Shown here piece by piece: positions 10,101-18,343 of a stretch of 18,603 nucleotides of DNA. The stretch is from contig MU657382.1 of the NCBI GenBank assembly GCA_026770575.1, positions 1 through 18,603 of the forward strand. The letters run 5' to 3'. How positions within the stretch are numbered: position 1 is the stretch's first letter; each line of letters starts with the position of its first letter. Source of the DNA: Pelagophyceae sp. CCMP2097. Lineage: Eukaryota > Sar > Pelagophyceae. The position numbers and the translations under genes were made by a program. The notes under the pieces were generated by a model. It saw nothing but the letters and a program-made list of their open reading frames with translations, made no database searches and was not told where the DNA came from.

Positions 10101-11770
10101 GGTCGCGAAGGACGCCGTCGGCCACGAAGAGACGTCTTGGGCCGCAAAGTGCGCGGCGGCCTCCACCGCCCCGCCGCGCGCCAGCAGCGACCGCGCGTGC
10201 GCGTGGTGCACGAGGCCGCGGCTCGGGGCATCGCGGCAGCGCTGGAGCGCGGAAACGAAGAGCGCGTCGTCGGCGGTGACCACGGCGCGCTCGAGGTATG
10301 TTTTCCAGGCATCGACGTCCTCGGTCGGGTGCGCGAGCCGCCACAGCCCCTGCGCCGACCAGACCCAGCCGACGCCGCGCCGCTCGTCGCGGCACAGGCC
10401 CAGCGCCCCGCGTGTCGCCGACGCGGCAGAAGCGTCGTCAACGGCGAGGTCCTGGACGACGAGGCCTGTGAGCGCACTGAGTGCGACGGCCCGGTCCCTG
10501 CATAGCACTAGCACGTGCAGCGGCGTCGCGGCCACGGCGACGGCGTCGCGCAGGCCGGCCGTCGGCGCCGCCGCGGCGCGCTGGAGCGCCGCGAGCGGTT
10601 CCTGCGCCCCGACGGCCACGGCGGCGACAAGCACGCCGCTCCCGGACGTCACCGCAACGCTCCAGCCGCAGCCGGCGTCCCAGCGCGCCGCGCAGCAGAA
10701 CTTGGCAACCGCCACGGGGACGACGACGCCGCGCGGCGCCGCCGCCTTTGACGGCGCGAAGACGGCCTCGAAGCTACCGTTTCGACGGACGTGCGCCTCG
10801 CGACGCCGCCCCGACGGGTCGAGGGCTCTGGCAGGCTCGCTCGGTGCCCGAGAGGAGTCTCTCGGGGTCTTTGAGTGTCACAAGTCGCAAAGCGCCTCTC
10901 TCGACCGCCTTTCAGAGGCTTCCTTTGCCCCGACGCACCTCGCGGCGCCGCGGAAGTGGTAGACCTTGGCGCTGGGCGGCGCCGTGCAGACGAGGACGGA
11001 GAGGACCTCGGCGTCGCTGGACTGCGCAAAGAGCGCCGCGATGGGCTGCTCCGTCTTCCAGACCAGAGTAAAGGCCCGGTCCTTCCCGGAAACATCCAAG
11101 ACCGTCTCGAAGACGTGGCCCTTCACCGTCGCCACGAGCAGGGCCTTGGTGGTCGTGGGCGTGCTCTGAGTGTGGAACACGACGGACGACACCACGGCGC
11201 CCTGCCACTTGACCAGCTTCCTGGCCTTGGCCACCGACGCGTGGACGTACCAGTGCTCGCCCGAGGCCAGCGACAGCACGGCGTGCGACCCCGTGCCGTC
11301 CAGCGCCAGGTGCGATACGCGGTCGTCCTTTTTGGTCTTTGGGACCTCGACGACCTCGGCGGCGCTGCTGCCGTCGGAACGCCACCGCAGCAGCCCGCCG
11401 TTCGCCAGCGCCGCGACGACGATGCCGCCTGCCGCGGCCACGGCCACGACGTCGTCCTACAAACACTGATGAGCGGCGCAGTCGGATCGTGAGGCATTCA
11501 AAGGGCCCCAGCGACGGGCCCGGCGACGGGCCCGTCGAGGGAGCGGCGGGTGGGACAAAGGGCCAAAGCCCGCCCCCGCGCTCCCTCGCCGTGCCCACGG
11601 CTGCTTCCTGGGGCCGCCGAGCTGAGGGCCTCGGAGGGCCCGGGAATGGCCTCGCTCTCCCTTTGCGCTCAGAGGTTCTCCCGACTGCGGCCCCTCGGAG
11701 TTTGCGCGCGGTTAGGGCGCACCTGGGCCGCGGCGCCGGCGCGCCACTGGACGCGCTGCAGCGCGAACAT
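7143..11770 (-). CDS. VPS18: Vps18, HOPS/CORVET tethering subunit, ~11 exons
   Basis: Core subunit of the HOPS and CORVET complexes that tether late-endosomal and vacuolar membranes before SNARE fusion. Exons: 11770-11723, 11456-10939, 10773-10126, 9878-9753, 9588-9473 (or 9440), 9237-9167, 9100-8472, 8205-8038, 7897-7741, 7550-7392 (or 7371), 7271-7143; about 922 residues (human about 973). Frame is kept at every junction. N-terminal beta-propeller: FALQRVQW, then LDGTGSHAVLSLASGEHWYV and a KARKLVKWQG stretch, as in the Pep3/Vps18 domain. Clathrin-repeat-like alpha-solenoid: SFEEVSLELL...TMLQSW-LTELYL, YELLASHG, then HRACVWLYARLGMLDDAV. Diagnostic block: LWLSVAQHVVED...LLSIEDILPFFPDFAVIDAF. 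A helical segment (GYNVAVSALKAETDDAL) leads to the C-terminal RING position, where zinc ligands are largely missing (CALSG, FSSGYAY, CPLTG). Two exon ends (9473/9440 and 7392/7371) have alternative donors that both keep frame. Confidence 0.95.
8256..8340. repeat. Imperfect tandem repeat inside a Vps18 intron
   Basis: Within the Vps18 intron 8471-8206, a block containing GGCGGGGCCGCCTCGCTCGA is followed about 40 bp later by a close copy with GGCGGGGCTGCCTCGCTCGA. Both are trailed by a GGCTGCTCTC/GGCTCTCTG string. It is non-coding and probably a young local duplication. Confidence 0.6.
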
Positions 11771-11817
11771 CGAACGGAGACGGGCCCGCGACGACCACGG
11801 CGCTTCGAGAAGCGGTC

Positions 11818-11824
11818 TTTTATA
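11818..11824 (-). promoter_or_regulatory. TATA box of Vps18
   Basis: TATAAAAG reads on the minus strand at 11824-11817, 48 bp upstream of the Vps18 ATG at 11770. At the usual 25-30 bp spacing transcription would start near 11790, giving a leader of about 20 nt. It lies next to a T/A-rich tract at 11818-11838. No other in-frame ATG lies between the box and 11770. Confidence 0.5.
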
Positions 11825-11883
11825 AAACCTTTTTTTAAAGCGAAGCGCAGCGTCCTTCAGGCTGGGTAGATTTGGCTCGAGTT

Positions 11884-12623
11884 CCGGTCGAGGTGGGTAA
11901 AAACTTAAAACGTGTTTTAATCAAATCCCCAAAAACGTCGTTTAAAACATGTTCCCAAAACAGGGCCTAAACAGATCTTCTGTGTTTCCCGCCGTGGCGC
12001 CGCAATCCTGCGGCCGCCGGCCGGGCCCCTGTCTACCCGTGTAGACCCCCTGGAGAGATGGATAGCTCAAATTGGGATACTATATTAGGATTAAATCCGC
12101 GGCATCTCGCGGTATCTCGGCGGCGTCGCAGCGACCGCGGCCGCCGCCGCTCGTGCACGCCTCACGACTGTCGGAAGACGTAGCGCGCAGGCGGCCCACG
12201 TTGGCGAAGACGTACGTCTTACTGCAATGCACGCAGGTGCACTTCTGGCGAGACTTCGTCTTGCCGCCATCTTCGTGCGTCTCCACCTCCACGAGGATGT
12301 GCCCGTGCACCGGGTCCCGCGCGCGTCCCGACATCGGCCTCTGTGCGTGGCGGGAGCGGCCACGTCGCTCTCGCAAAAACTTTTGACGAAAGTGCAGATT
12401 CAAAAATTGTGGAATGATCATCCAGACCGCTTTGTACGACTCCTTGGTCTTCCGCGAGAGTGGCGGACGCGCTCTGACACGCGCGATATTTAAGCGTGTT
12501 TTAAGCACGTGTTTTAGATGTTTTTATGAAATCCCCTCAAGACGTTGTTTCAAACATGTTCCCTGGAGCCCGTCGCCATGTTTTTACCCACCTTGGTTCC
12601 GGTAAAGGTGGGCAAAGACAGTG
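11884..12623. repeat. Diverged direct repeats flanking a transposase fragment
   Basis: Two related blocks bracket the BED-finger ORF: 11884-11958 and about 12495-12620. Shared pieces are TTCCGGTCGAGGTGGG versus TTCCGGTAAAGGTGGG, and AAATCCCC...AACATGTTCCC in the same orientation, though their order differs between blocks. The right block also holds GTTTTTACCCACC, the inverse of GGTGGGTAAAAAC in the left block. They may be worn ends of one element. Apart from these blocks 11840-12079 shows nothing codable. Confidence 0.4.
12080..12334 (-). pseudogene. BED zinc-finger N-terminal fragment, hAT-like transposase relic
   Basis: From ATG 12334 the minus strand reads MSGRARDPVHGHILVEVETH, then KCTCVHCSKTYVFANVGRLRAT, a pattern like the BED-type zinc finger at the N-terminus of hAT-family transposases (an aromatic/HxH block, CxxC, then RLRAHL). 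The expected histidine after RLRA is not there (RLRAT), a later Cys pair is present, and the ORF stops at 12080 after PRDAADLILI with no catalytic RNase-H region in the window. The same frame is open back to 12508 but the N-terminal part does not look conserved. In an intact element the finger binds transposon ends; here the piece is probably dead. Assignment rests on motif pattern only. Confidence 0.4.
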
Positions 12624-13030
12624 TAGAGGATTATGGGCCCCTGTTTTTACTGTAATTACAGTGCAATTACTGTTACACACGTATTTGCAGTGTAAAGTGA
12701 AGGTCATATTTTTAGAGGCGCTCAAACGAGGCGCAATGGGGCTTAGCGCGAGCGGGAGGCTCCGCCGAGTCGCCCCGGCGAACTGGCGAGCTCAAATACG
12801 AGGTGTGGCTCTGCATGCGCATGTTTTTGGGTAAAAGTCCAACTTTTGTTCAAACAAGTGGTGAAAAGCCACAATTTCGCAATGCCTTGGCGCCCGAAAT
12901 TCACAAATATCGATGGATTGAAGATGTATTTTCAAGGGCACTACAAAGGCAAAATTTGGGGGGCGTGTAATTGCATGTAATTACATGTAAAATCAAATAC
13001 AGTTTTTACAAATTATTTTACAGTGCCACC
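12624..13030. other. AT-rich gene-free stretch with palindromes
   Basis: No convincing gene is seen. Two perfect 14-bp palindromes with the same TGTAATTACA core occur, ACTGTAATTACAGT at 12649-12662 and CATGTAATTACATG at 12974-12987, in an AT-rich setting that also contains ACAGTTTTTACA and TTTTACAGTG. They might be the ends of a degraded inverted-repeat element of about 340 bp, but the arms cannot be aligned well. Confidence 0.35.
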
Positions 13031-13032
13031 TA

Positions 13033-13231
13033 GGAAGTTCCTGCCCCAATTAGAATCTGGCCCCAATTAGAATCCAATCTGGCCTATCAGGTGACTTGAA
13101 AATATAATATGTTCAGAAAAAGAAATTTTGAACCAATCACGGAGCTCGAAATTGGGAATATGTTCAGAAAAAGTTAGATTCTAGTTGGGGCATTTCCGCG
13201 AAAGCCGCTTCTAATTGGGGCAGGAACTTCC
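13033..13231 (+). mobile_element. MITE family 1, copy 1 (199 bp, TA target site)
   Basis: Ends are GGAAGTTCCTGCCCCAATTA and its reverse complement, with TA on both sides (13031-13032 and 13232-13233). Each terminus carries two copies of the CCCCAATTAGAATC-type subterminal motif, as expected for transposase binding sites. The interior has no ORF. Length, TIRs and TA duplication point to a Tc1/mariner/pogo-type non-autonomous element. Copy 2 (15931-16129) is its reverse complement with two mismatches. The right end is 37 bp from the ATG at 13268. Confidence 0.9.
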
Positions 13232-13267
13232 TATAAGTTCCGGCGTCTTTTAACCGCGCTTCTCGAA

Positions 13268-15677
13268 ATGGCGGATTTGCCTTGGCGCAAGACCGACGGC
13301 GCGGGTTCCAGGCCTCCGCTCGCTTTGACGTCGAATTCGACGGGGCCACGGCGCTCGGTCGGCGGGGACCACGACAAAGACAAGACTCGCGGCGGCGGGC
13401 AAAATTTGACAAGGGCTCGAACGTCGCGGCCACGGATCTCGATCCGGACGCGGCGGCGGCGACGCCGAAGGGCGGCGACGCCTTCGGTGTCGCCGCCGCT
13501 GCGCAAAAAGGCCAGGCAAAAAGTGCGTTGTTGGGGCTCGTCGGTGGTTGCGTCCGTTGTTTGCCGAGAGCCACAAAGAGAATTGTCGAGCTTGGTGTTC
13601 GTAGGACGCTATCTGCACGGCGGACGTCGTGGCGAAGACGACAACTTTGCTCGATGCGCATTACAAGGAAGGTACTCAAGATCACGTCGATGTACTGAAG
13701 TGGCTCGGGGCGGCCGCGAAGGTCACCGACAGTGGTTCGGAGGAGTGGCTTCGAAGCGATTACCATCCACTATCGCCGTCGTGCTACTCCAGCGTTGGGC
13801 CAAAGGGTTCTGGTGGGGTCGAGAGACGAAACAAATATGAAAAGGGGGCTTCTCTAACGGTAGGATTTATTCAAGTCCGGTAATAACGTGATTGTAGGCT
13901 GCGCCTCGCAACCATGACGGTCGCGCTTAAGCTGCTAATGCACGAGTCGGGTTACGTGCCGGAACAAGTAGTCGCAGCCGTCGGGTCGTCCAACTCTAAG
14001 GAGCTTGGCGGTATTCTCGTGCCTTTGGAGAAGGACTCGGAGGCAAATAACCTCGTCTACTACCGGCGGCGGAGGACGACGGTGAAAGCCGCTCACTTGG
14101 CCGCCTTGCACATCATCAATGCAAAGGAAGGCTACAAAGTTTGCTACGTAATTACGGCGCGAAACATTCTGACGGCCATCGAGGGCAAGAAAGACGAAGA
14201 TTATTTCGATGTAGACTACGCGGGCCATACCGGCGGTTATGCTCTTAAGCGGCTCGCAAGGGAGCGGGCCCCGCACGACAACACCATGTCCTGCGCGCGC
14301 GTCGACGCACGGTAACCAGTGTCTTTGCGCGAGTCGAGCTTTCTTTTACTTACTTTCGACGGACCGCCTCTGGGACCGTCTTTGGGACCGTTTCCGGGGC
14401 CTCCGACGGGCCGTCTCTGGGACCGTTTCCGGGACCGTTTTCGGGACCGTTTTCGGGACCGTTTTCGGGACAGTTTTCGGGACAGTTTTCGGGACCGTTT
14501 CCGGGACCGTTTCCGGGGCCTCCGACGGACCGTCTTTGGGACCATCTCCGAGACCGTTTCCGGGACCGTTTCCGAGTCCGTCTCCTGGACCGTTTCCGGG
14601 ACAGTCTCCTGGACCGTTTCCGGGACCGTTTCCGGAGCCTCCGACGGACCGTCTTTGGGACCGTCTCCGGGACTGTCTCTGAGACCGTCTCTGGGACCGT
14701 CTCTGGGACCGTTTCCGGGACCGTCTCCCGGGCCTCTGACATACCGTCTTTGGGACCGTCCTCTATCATAGGCGGCCATCGACCTTTTTGACCCCATTAC
14801 TGGGCGAGTCGAGTATCAGGCCGTGTCCGAGAAATTGGTCCTGAAGCTGGTGGAGTTCGTCGCTCCTTACTTGGAGAGCGTCACCTTACTCGACGTCCGC
14901 TGCGGCATCTGCGAGCCCTTGGTTGCCGTGCTCTTCATCACCCGGTCGAACCAAATGGATGGTAAGTGCTCCGTCTTTGAGGCGGTCTCCAAAGGCACAG
15001 TTTCTTCGATACGACACGTGTGCCCCAGGCGGCCTCAACGTCGTCAGCACCGGCCAGCCCGTCAAAGAATTGTACTACCAGCAACTCGCTTCCGTCGCGC
15101 AAACGATCGCCGTGAACAAAGGTACGTCCCATAACCAAATACCCGACACCGAAAGAGCGAATCGAGACTGGACTCACGGTCTGTAGGTATCTCATACGAG
15201 GCGGCCAAGGAGGTCACCGCGCTCACCGCCTCCAAAAACTTTCCAAATGTCAAGACCATCTTAGGCGCGGTCGCAGAGTCGAACAAATGGGGCCCCAAAA
15301 CGCCGCGCGAGCGCTGTACGCGCGACAAGTGCACCCTCGGCGACCTCTTCACAGCGGCGTGCTACGAAAGCGGTGCGTCTGCTTCGACGTTCGAAAGGAA
15401 GGCGGCGCCGCTCTCACGACGCCTCCGCCGCGCAGGCCAAACGGCCTACCTCGTCAAAGACCCAGAGAACGGCATTTTGCGCCTCCCGCGCAACGAGGAA
15501 GAGAAGTCCGCTACAGTGATGGTCCAGGACCCCTCCGTCTTCGCGATCAAATGTGCGTCTGCTTCAACGTTCGAAAGGAAGGCGACGCCGCTCTCACGAC
15601 GCCCCCGCCGCGCAGGCCAAACGGCCTACCTCGTCGAAGACCCAGAGAACGGCATTTTGCGTCGTCCGCTGCAGTGA
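13268..15677 (+). CDS. Unknown multi-exon gene between two MITEs
   Basis: I do not recognise the family. Exons that keep frame: 13268-13522, 13605-13780, 13898-(14300 or 14210), 14772-14961, 15029-15121, 15187-15372, 15436-15552, 15616-15677; product about 463-493 residues. Start ATG 13268 has A at -3 and G at +4 (MADLPWRKTDG). Exon 1 is basic, with RTRRRRRRR and RKKARQK, which suggests nuclear or nucleic-acid-binding character. Later parts are mixed helical (DAHYKEGTQDHVDVLKWLG; VSEKLVLKLVEFVAPYLE; YYQQLASVAQTIAVNKG). A short Cys pair sits in RCTRDKCTLGDLF. Donors include GTGCGT, GTAAGT and GTACGT; acceptors GTAG, CCAG, GTAG. The end of exon 3 is unresolved: the best-looking donor (14312, GGTAACC) does not keep frame with the 14772 acceptor, whereas 14211 and 14301 do. 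The 3' end consists of duplicated intron-exon units. No transmembrane segment is obvious. Confidence 0.55.
14353..14762. repeat. 12-bp minisatellite in an intron
   Basis: About 400 bp are built of variants of GGGACCGTTTCC / GGGACCGTCTCT, with higher-order breaks marked by GGGGCCTCCGACGG and GGAGCCTCCGACGG. The unit has no stop in most frames, so long artificial ORFs (GTVSGTVS, RDRFRDRF, ETVPETVP) appear on both strands. It sits between exon 3 and exon 4 of the unknown gene and would be spliced out. Confidence 0.85.
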
Positions 15678-15780
15678 TTGTCCAGGGCCACTGCAATTTC
15701 GCGCTCTTTTGTGCGTCTGCTTCGACGTTCGAGGGGCGGCGCCGTGTCGCGTGGAGCGGCCCTGGCTGCCTCGTCAAAGA
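15373..15780 (+). repeat. Tandem duplicated intron-exon modules (3 copies)
   Basis: Copies begin at 15373, 15553 and 15711 (periods 180 and 158). Each starts GTGCGTCTGCTTC, a consensus-like splice donor, and the first two contain CCGCCGCGCAG|GCCAAACGG, an acceptor, after exactly 63 nt. Each unit is thus a 63-nt intron plus the following exon (GQTAYLVKDPENGIL). Both introns are phase 1 and contain no stop, so retention is also in frame. Copy 2 has a 22-nt deletion that brings a stop at 15675-15677; copy 3 is badly eroded. Confidence 0.7.
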
Positions 15781-15930
15781 GGGGGCGGGTGTGTGCCCAG
15801 TGCGCGCGCGTCTGACGTGGTTTTCCTTCCAAGCGCCTTTTCATTGTTAGATCTACTATCAACGACAGTCTTAACTTCGCCCCTTCTTAACTTCGCCCCT
15901 TCATGGTTTTATGAAACTATGGGAAGGATA

Positions 15931-16129
15931 GGAAGTTCCTGCCCCAATTAGAATCGGCTTTCGCGGAAATGCCCCAACTAGAATCTAACTTTTTCTGAAT
16001 ATATTCCCAATTTCGAGCTCCGTGATTGGTTCAAAATTTCTTTTTCTGAACATATTATATTTTCAAGTCACCTGATAGGCCAGATTGGATTCTAATTGGG
16101 GCCAGATTCTAATTGGGGCAGGAACTTCC
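15931..16129 (-). mobile_element. MITE family 1, copy 2 (199 bp, inverted)
   Basis: Same 199-bp element as 13033-13231 in the opposite orientation, flanked by TA at 15929-15930 and 16130-16131. Read in copy 1 orientation it differs at two positions: AATATATTC versus AATATGTTC, and GCCGATTC versus GCCGCTTC. The two copies each have their own TA duplication, so they are independent insertions. Confidence 0.9.
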
Positions 16130-16131
16130 TA

Positions 16132-16409
16132 CCATCGGATTGTGACTTTTGCAATTTACTCTTTCGATTTCTCAGGTCATCAAGATAGCAAGCTCCGCGA
16201 GCCCTTCAGCGGGCGTCACGTTCGAGGAGCGGAGCGACGAGGCCAACGGATGGCGGAGTCCAACGGACGCCGCTAGGCGCCCGTTGGACGGAGCTGTCCA
16301 TTAGTGACTTCAACTCGACGGGAGGGTGGCTTACGCGACGCGTGTCGTGGACGAGCAGGGCGTGGACGAGCACAGTCAGACAAGTAGCCACAGAGATTAA
16401 CTCGACGGG
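16132..16409 (+). other. Possible isolated exon, otherwise unassigned
   Basis: Following a good acceptor (GATTTCTCAG|GTC, AG at 16182-16183) there is an open plus-strand frame reading VIKIASSASPSAGVTFEERS and onward to a stop near 16302. GC and codon use look like those of exons, but I can tie it to no neighbour: MITE copy 2 separates it from the unknown gene upstream. It could be a detached exon of that gene. Confidence 0.25.
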
Positions 16410-16458
16410 ATGGGGAAAGCAAACCACTTGATCGAAGAGGGGGGCTTCGACTATCACG

Positions 16459-17312
16459 GTGGGCACGACCCGTCGGAGCTACCCTTTGCCACTGCGCACT
16501 CGTTCCAGTACACGCGCCAGCAACAACGCACCATCCGCATATCCCGTGCCGACTTTCCAGTATCCACCAGCCCCGAAGCCCGGCGACCCCTATCGTCGAA
16601 ACAAAGTCGATATTTACCCGATTACCGTCGATCCTGTCGATCGCCTTAAGGGAAAACCAATCCACCCCTACTACAGTGCGAATGTGAGAGTAAGATAATG
16701 GCCAAAGGCAACCCGTTGCCTTTTTTTTCTCAAAACTTAAGCGAATCGACAGTGCCTGTCGCCTTTGCCTTCTTAAAATATACGATAATCGGCCTTGGGG
16801 GCTGTCCTCAGCCGTCCATGGGCTTCGTCGCAGCTGGTAAAAAAGTCGCTGAATCTCGGGGTTTAGCGAAGATTTTCACGTGGACGACGCTTTCGCTGCA
16901 CCGTGCATCAAGGGGTGACCACAGAAGGGACCACAAGCGTGGTTTATCGCATATGCGTCGGGTAGCAGCGGCGGCAGCCGGGGGGTGCGGGGCTACGGTT
17001 GGTCCCGGAGGTCGACGATGACGAAAAAGTCGGCCCGCCAGCGCCTTTCGCCTTCTTAAAAAATAAGCGACTGGCGGCAGAGACCACCTTTGCCTTAAGA
17101 TAAAATCCATTATCTCACTCTCACATTCGCACTGTATTGTATTCACCCCCACAGCCGTCTCAAGAGTGGATTTCGTTTTCGGCGATTCTCAGAAAAAGTC
17201 GGTAAAAGTCCTCAACTTCTCGGCTACAGCACGCGCCCCACCCGAGGCGAATCGGAGGCCCCTCGCGGGATCGAGCGGACCCGTAGGCATTGCATAGTTT
17301 GATAAGAAAGAT
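16459..17312 (+). pseudogene. ORF of unknown function interrupted by a MITE
   Basis: An open plus-strand frame from about 16459 reads through a proline-rich segment (YPPAPKPGDPYRRNKVDIYP) to PIHPYY and then enters the TIR of the element at 16674, whose bases supply a stop at 16696-16698. If the element and one TA are disregarded, the same frame continues from 17137 for about 55 more codons (basic: RLKSGFRFRRFSEKVGK) to a stop near 17310. Upstream, a second frame from ATG 16410 (MGKANHLIEEGGFDYHGGHD) also looks coding, so an earlier frameshift or intron is possible. No family recognised. Confidence 0.35.
16674..17134. mobile_element. Tc1/mariner-like MITE, 461 bp
   Basis: The left end 16674-16701 starts CAGTGCGAATGTGAGAGT and matches the reverse complement of 17107-17134 at 27 of 28 positions. 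TA flanks both ends (16672-16673 and 17135-17136). TA plus CAGTGC is the usual end type of Tc1/mariner elements. The interior has a CCTTTGCCTTCTTAAAA-like motif near each end (about 16762 and 17044) and no transposase ORF. Confidence 0.8.
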
Positions 17313-17466
17313 TTGCAAGGGGCGCGTCTCCTTGGTGAGATACGCCTCCAACTTTGACCCTTTGCACCGTAACTCGTCAGCGCGCGAGTATAAGGTGTAC
17401 CCATCTAGGCCAGGATGGTAGCAATGAGCATAACGAGCATAACTGCTTATAATTGGTACACCTTTA
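17137..17466. other. Interval between two MITEs
   Basis: Holds the likely 3' part of the interrupted ORF (to about 17312). The rest shows only a short direct repeat GAGCATAAC at about 17424-17442 and no gene I can support. Confidence 0.3.
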
Positions 17467-17656
17467 TGGAAGTTCCGCCCCCTATTGGATTCTGCTCCCT
17501 ATTGGATTCGGAATGACCAATGAGAGGGCTTGAAAATGCAATTTGTTCAGAAAAAGCATTTTTGCACCAATCCAAGAGCTTCAAAAGTGTGAAAAAGTTC
17601 AGAAGAAGGTTGGAATCCAATAGGGGATCCTGAATCCAATAGGGGAATGGACTTCC
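17467..17656. mobile_element. Diverged member of MITE family 1 (about 190 bp)
   Basis: The ends (TGGAAGTTCCGCCCC and, inverted, GGAAGTCCATTCCCC) and the duplicated CCCTATTGGATTC subterminal motif copy the architecture of the 199-bp elements. The interior keeps CTTGAAAAT, TTGTTCAGAAAAAG and a second GTTCAGAA box in the same order. TA borders it on both sides. Identity with copies 1 and 2 is clearly lower, so this is an older insertion or another subfamily. Confidence 0.7.
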
Positions 17657-17874
17657 TACTCGCGCGCTGGCGAGTTACGATCGTCAAGACGCTTCTAGAA
17701 ATCTATAGAATAATTCCAATGAGAAAACCCGCTCGAGATAGGAAGAAAGAGTCTCTCCAAGCATTCTTGGGTTGTGAAGAAAGCGTTGAAGCGCCGGCAC
17801 GGTGGGGCACCTCGTGTCTCTTTCCCCCCTCGACAGTCCGATAATGAGATAAGGCGTGTATTAAGACGTAAATT
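17657..17874. other. Short AT-rich spacer
   Basis: Lies between the diverged MITE and the stop of the minus-strand gene. Nothing recognisable was found. Confidence 0.3.
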
Positions 17875-18343
17875 TCAGGGGGCGGCCGCGGCCACCGCGG
17901 CCGTCGCGTCGGCCTTCTTGGGCTTTTTCGCATACGGGCCGCGTTTCGCATCTGCCACGATACCGTCGATGGCGCTGGCGCACTCCTTCAAGACCGGCAT
18001 AGGCAGGCGGCAGTGGTTCACGGCCGTCAAGGTGCATTTCGACCGTCTTGTACTCGTCGAGAGGCGCGCCGACGCACAAGAAGCGCTGCCGCTTGCCATC
18101 GACCTTGTAGCCCTCCGGAGTGGCGTATATGCCGTCAGAGAACAGAGCCTTATTCCGGCGGGTTCCTCCAGCGTCGGCGAAGGCCTCGTCGCTGCAGCCG
18201 ATGACCTCGATCCACGAGCGGCCGGGTTTGCCCTTCATCGGCTTGATGCTCAAAGGCCACCCCTTGGGAAGGCCGACCTTCAACGCCGAGGCCTCCATCA
18301 TCTCGGCGAAAGCCGACACCATCAGAATAGCGAAGAGCATCAT
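17875..18343 (-). pseudogene. Small protein gene with signal-like start, one frameshift
   Basis: Minus-strand ATGs at 18343 and 18340 open MMLFAILMVSAFAEMMEAS, a hydrophobic stretch with an A-x-A-like SAFA site, as in a signal peptide. The frame continues through KPGRSWIEVIGCSDEAFADA and YATPEGYKVDGKRQRFLCVG to about 18030. There a 1-nt shift is needed to go on into a second coding-like frame (TAVNHCRLPMPVLKECAS ... GPYAKKPKKADATAAVAAAA) that stops at 17875. No family recognised. The upstream frame is open to 18514 but not obviously coding. Either a pseudogene or a single sequence error; the hydrophobic start might also be a chance feature of a longer protein. Confidence 0.4.

Noticed and set aside
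13164..13766. 200-codon minus-strand frame over the first exons of the unknown gene
   Set aside because: It runs into the MITE, has no plausible start context, and the plus-strand exons join with good splice sites and phase.
14237..14797. Long repetitive ORFs (GTVSGTVS, ETVPETVP) on both strands
   Set aside because: All arise from a stop-free 12-bp minisatellite in several frames; none shows a start context or flanking conserved sequence.
13031..16131. Composite transposon formed by the two MITEs and the gene between them
   Set aside because: Each MITE has its own TA on both sides, so they can be separate insertions; no outer target duplication of a larger unit was seen.
16698..17021. 107-codon ORF inside the 461-bp MITE
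   Set aside because: It starts in the terminal repeat and has no transposase features; the element is best read as non-coding.
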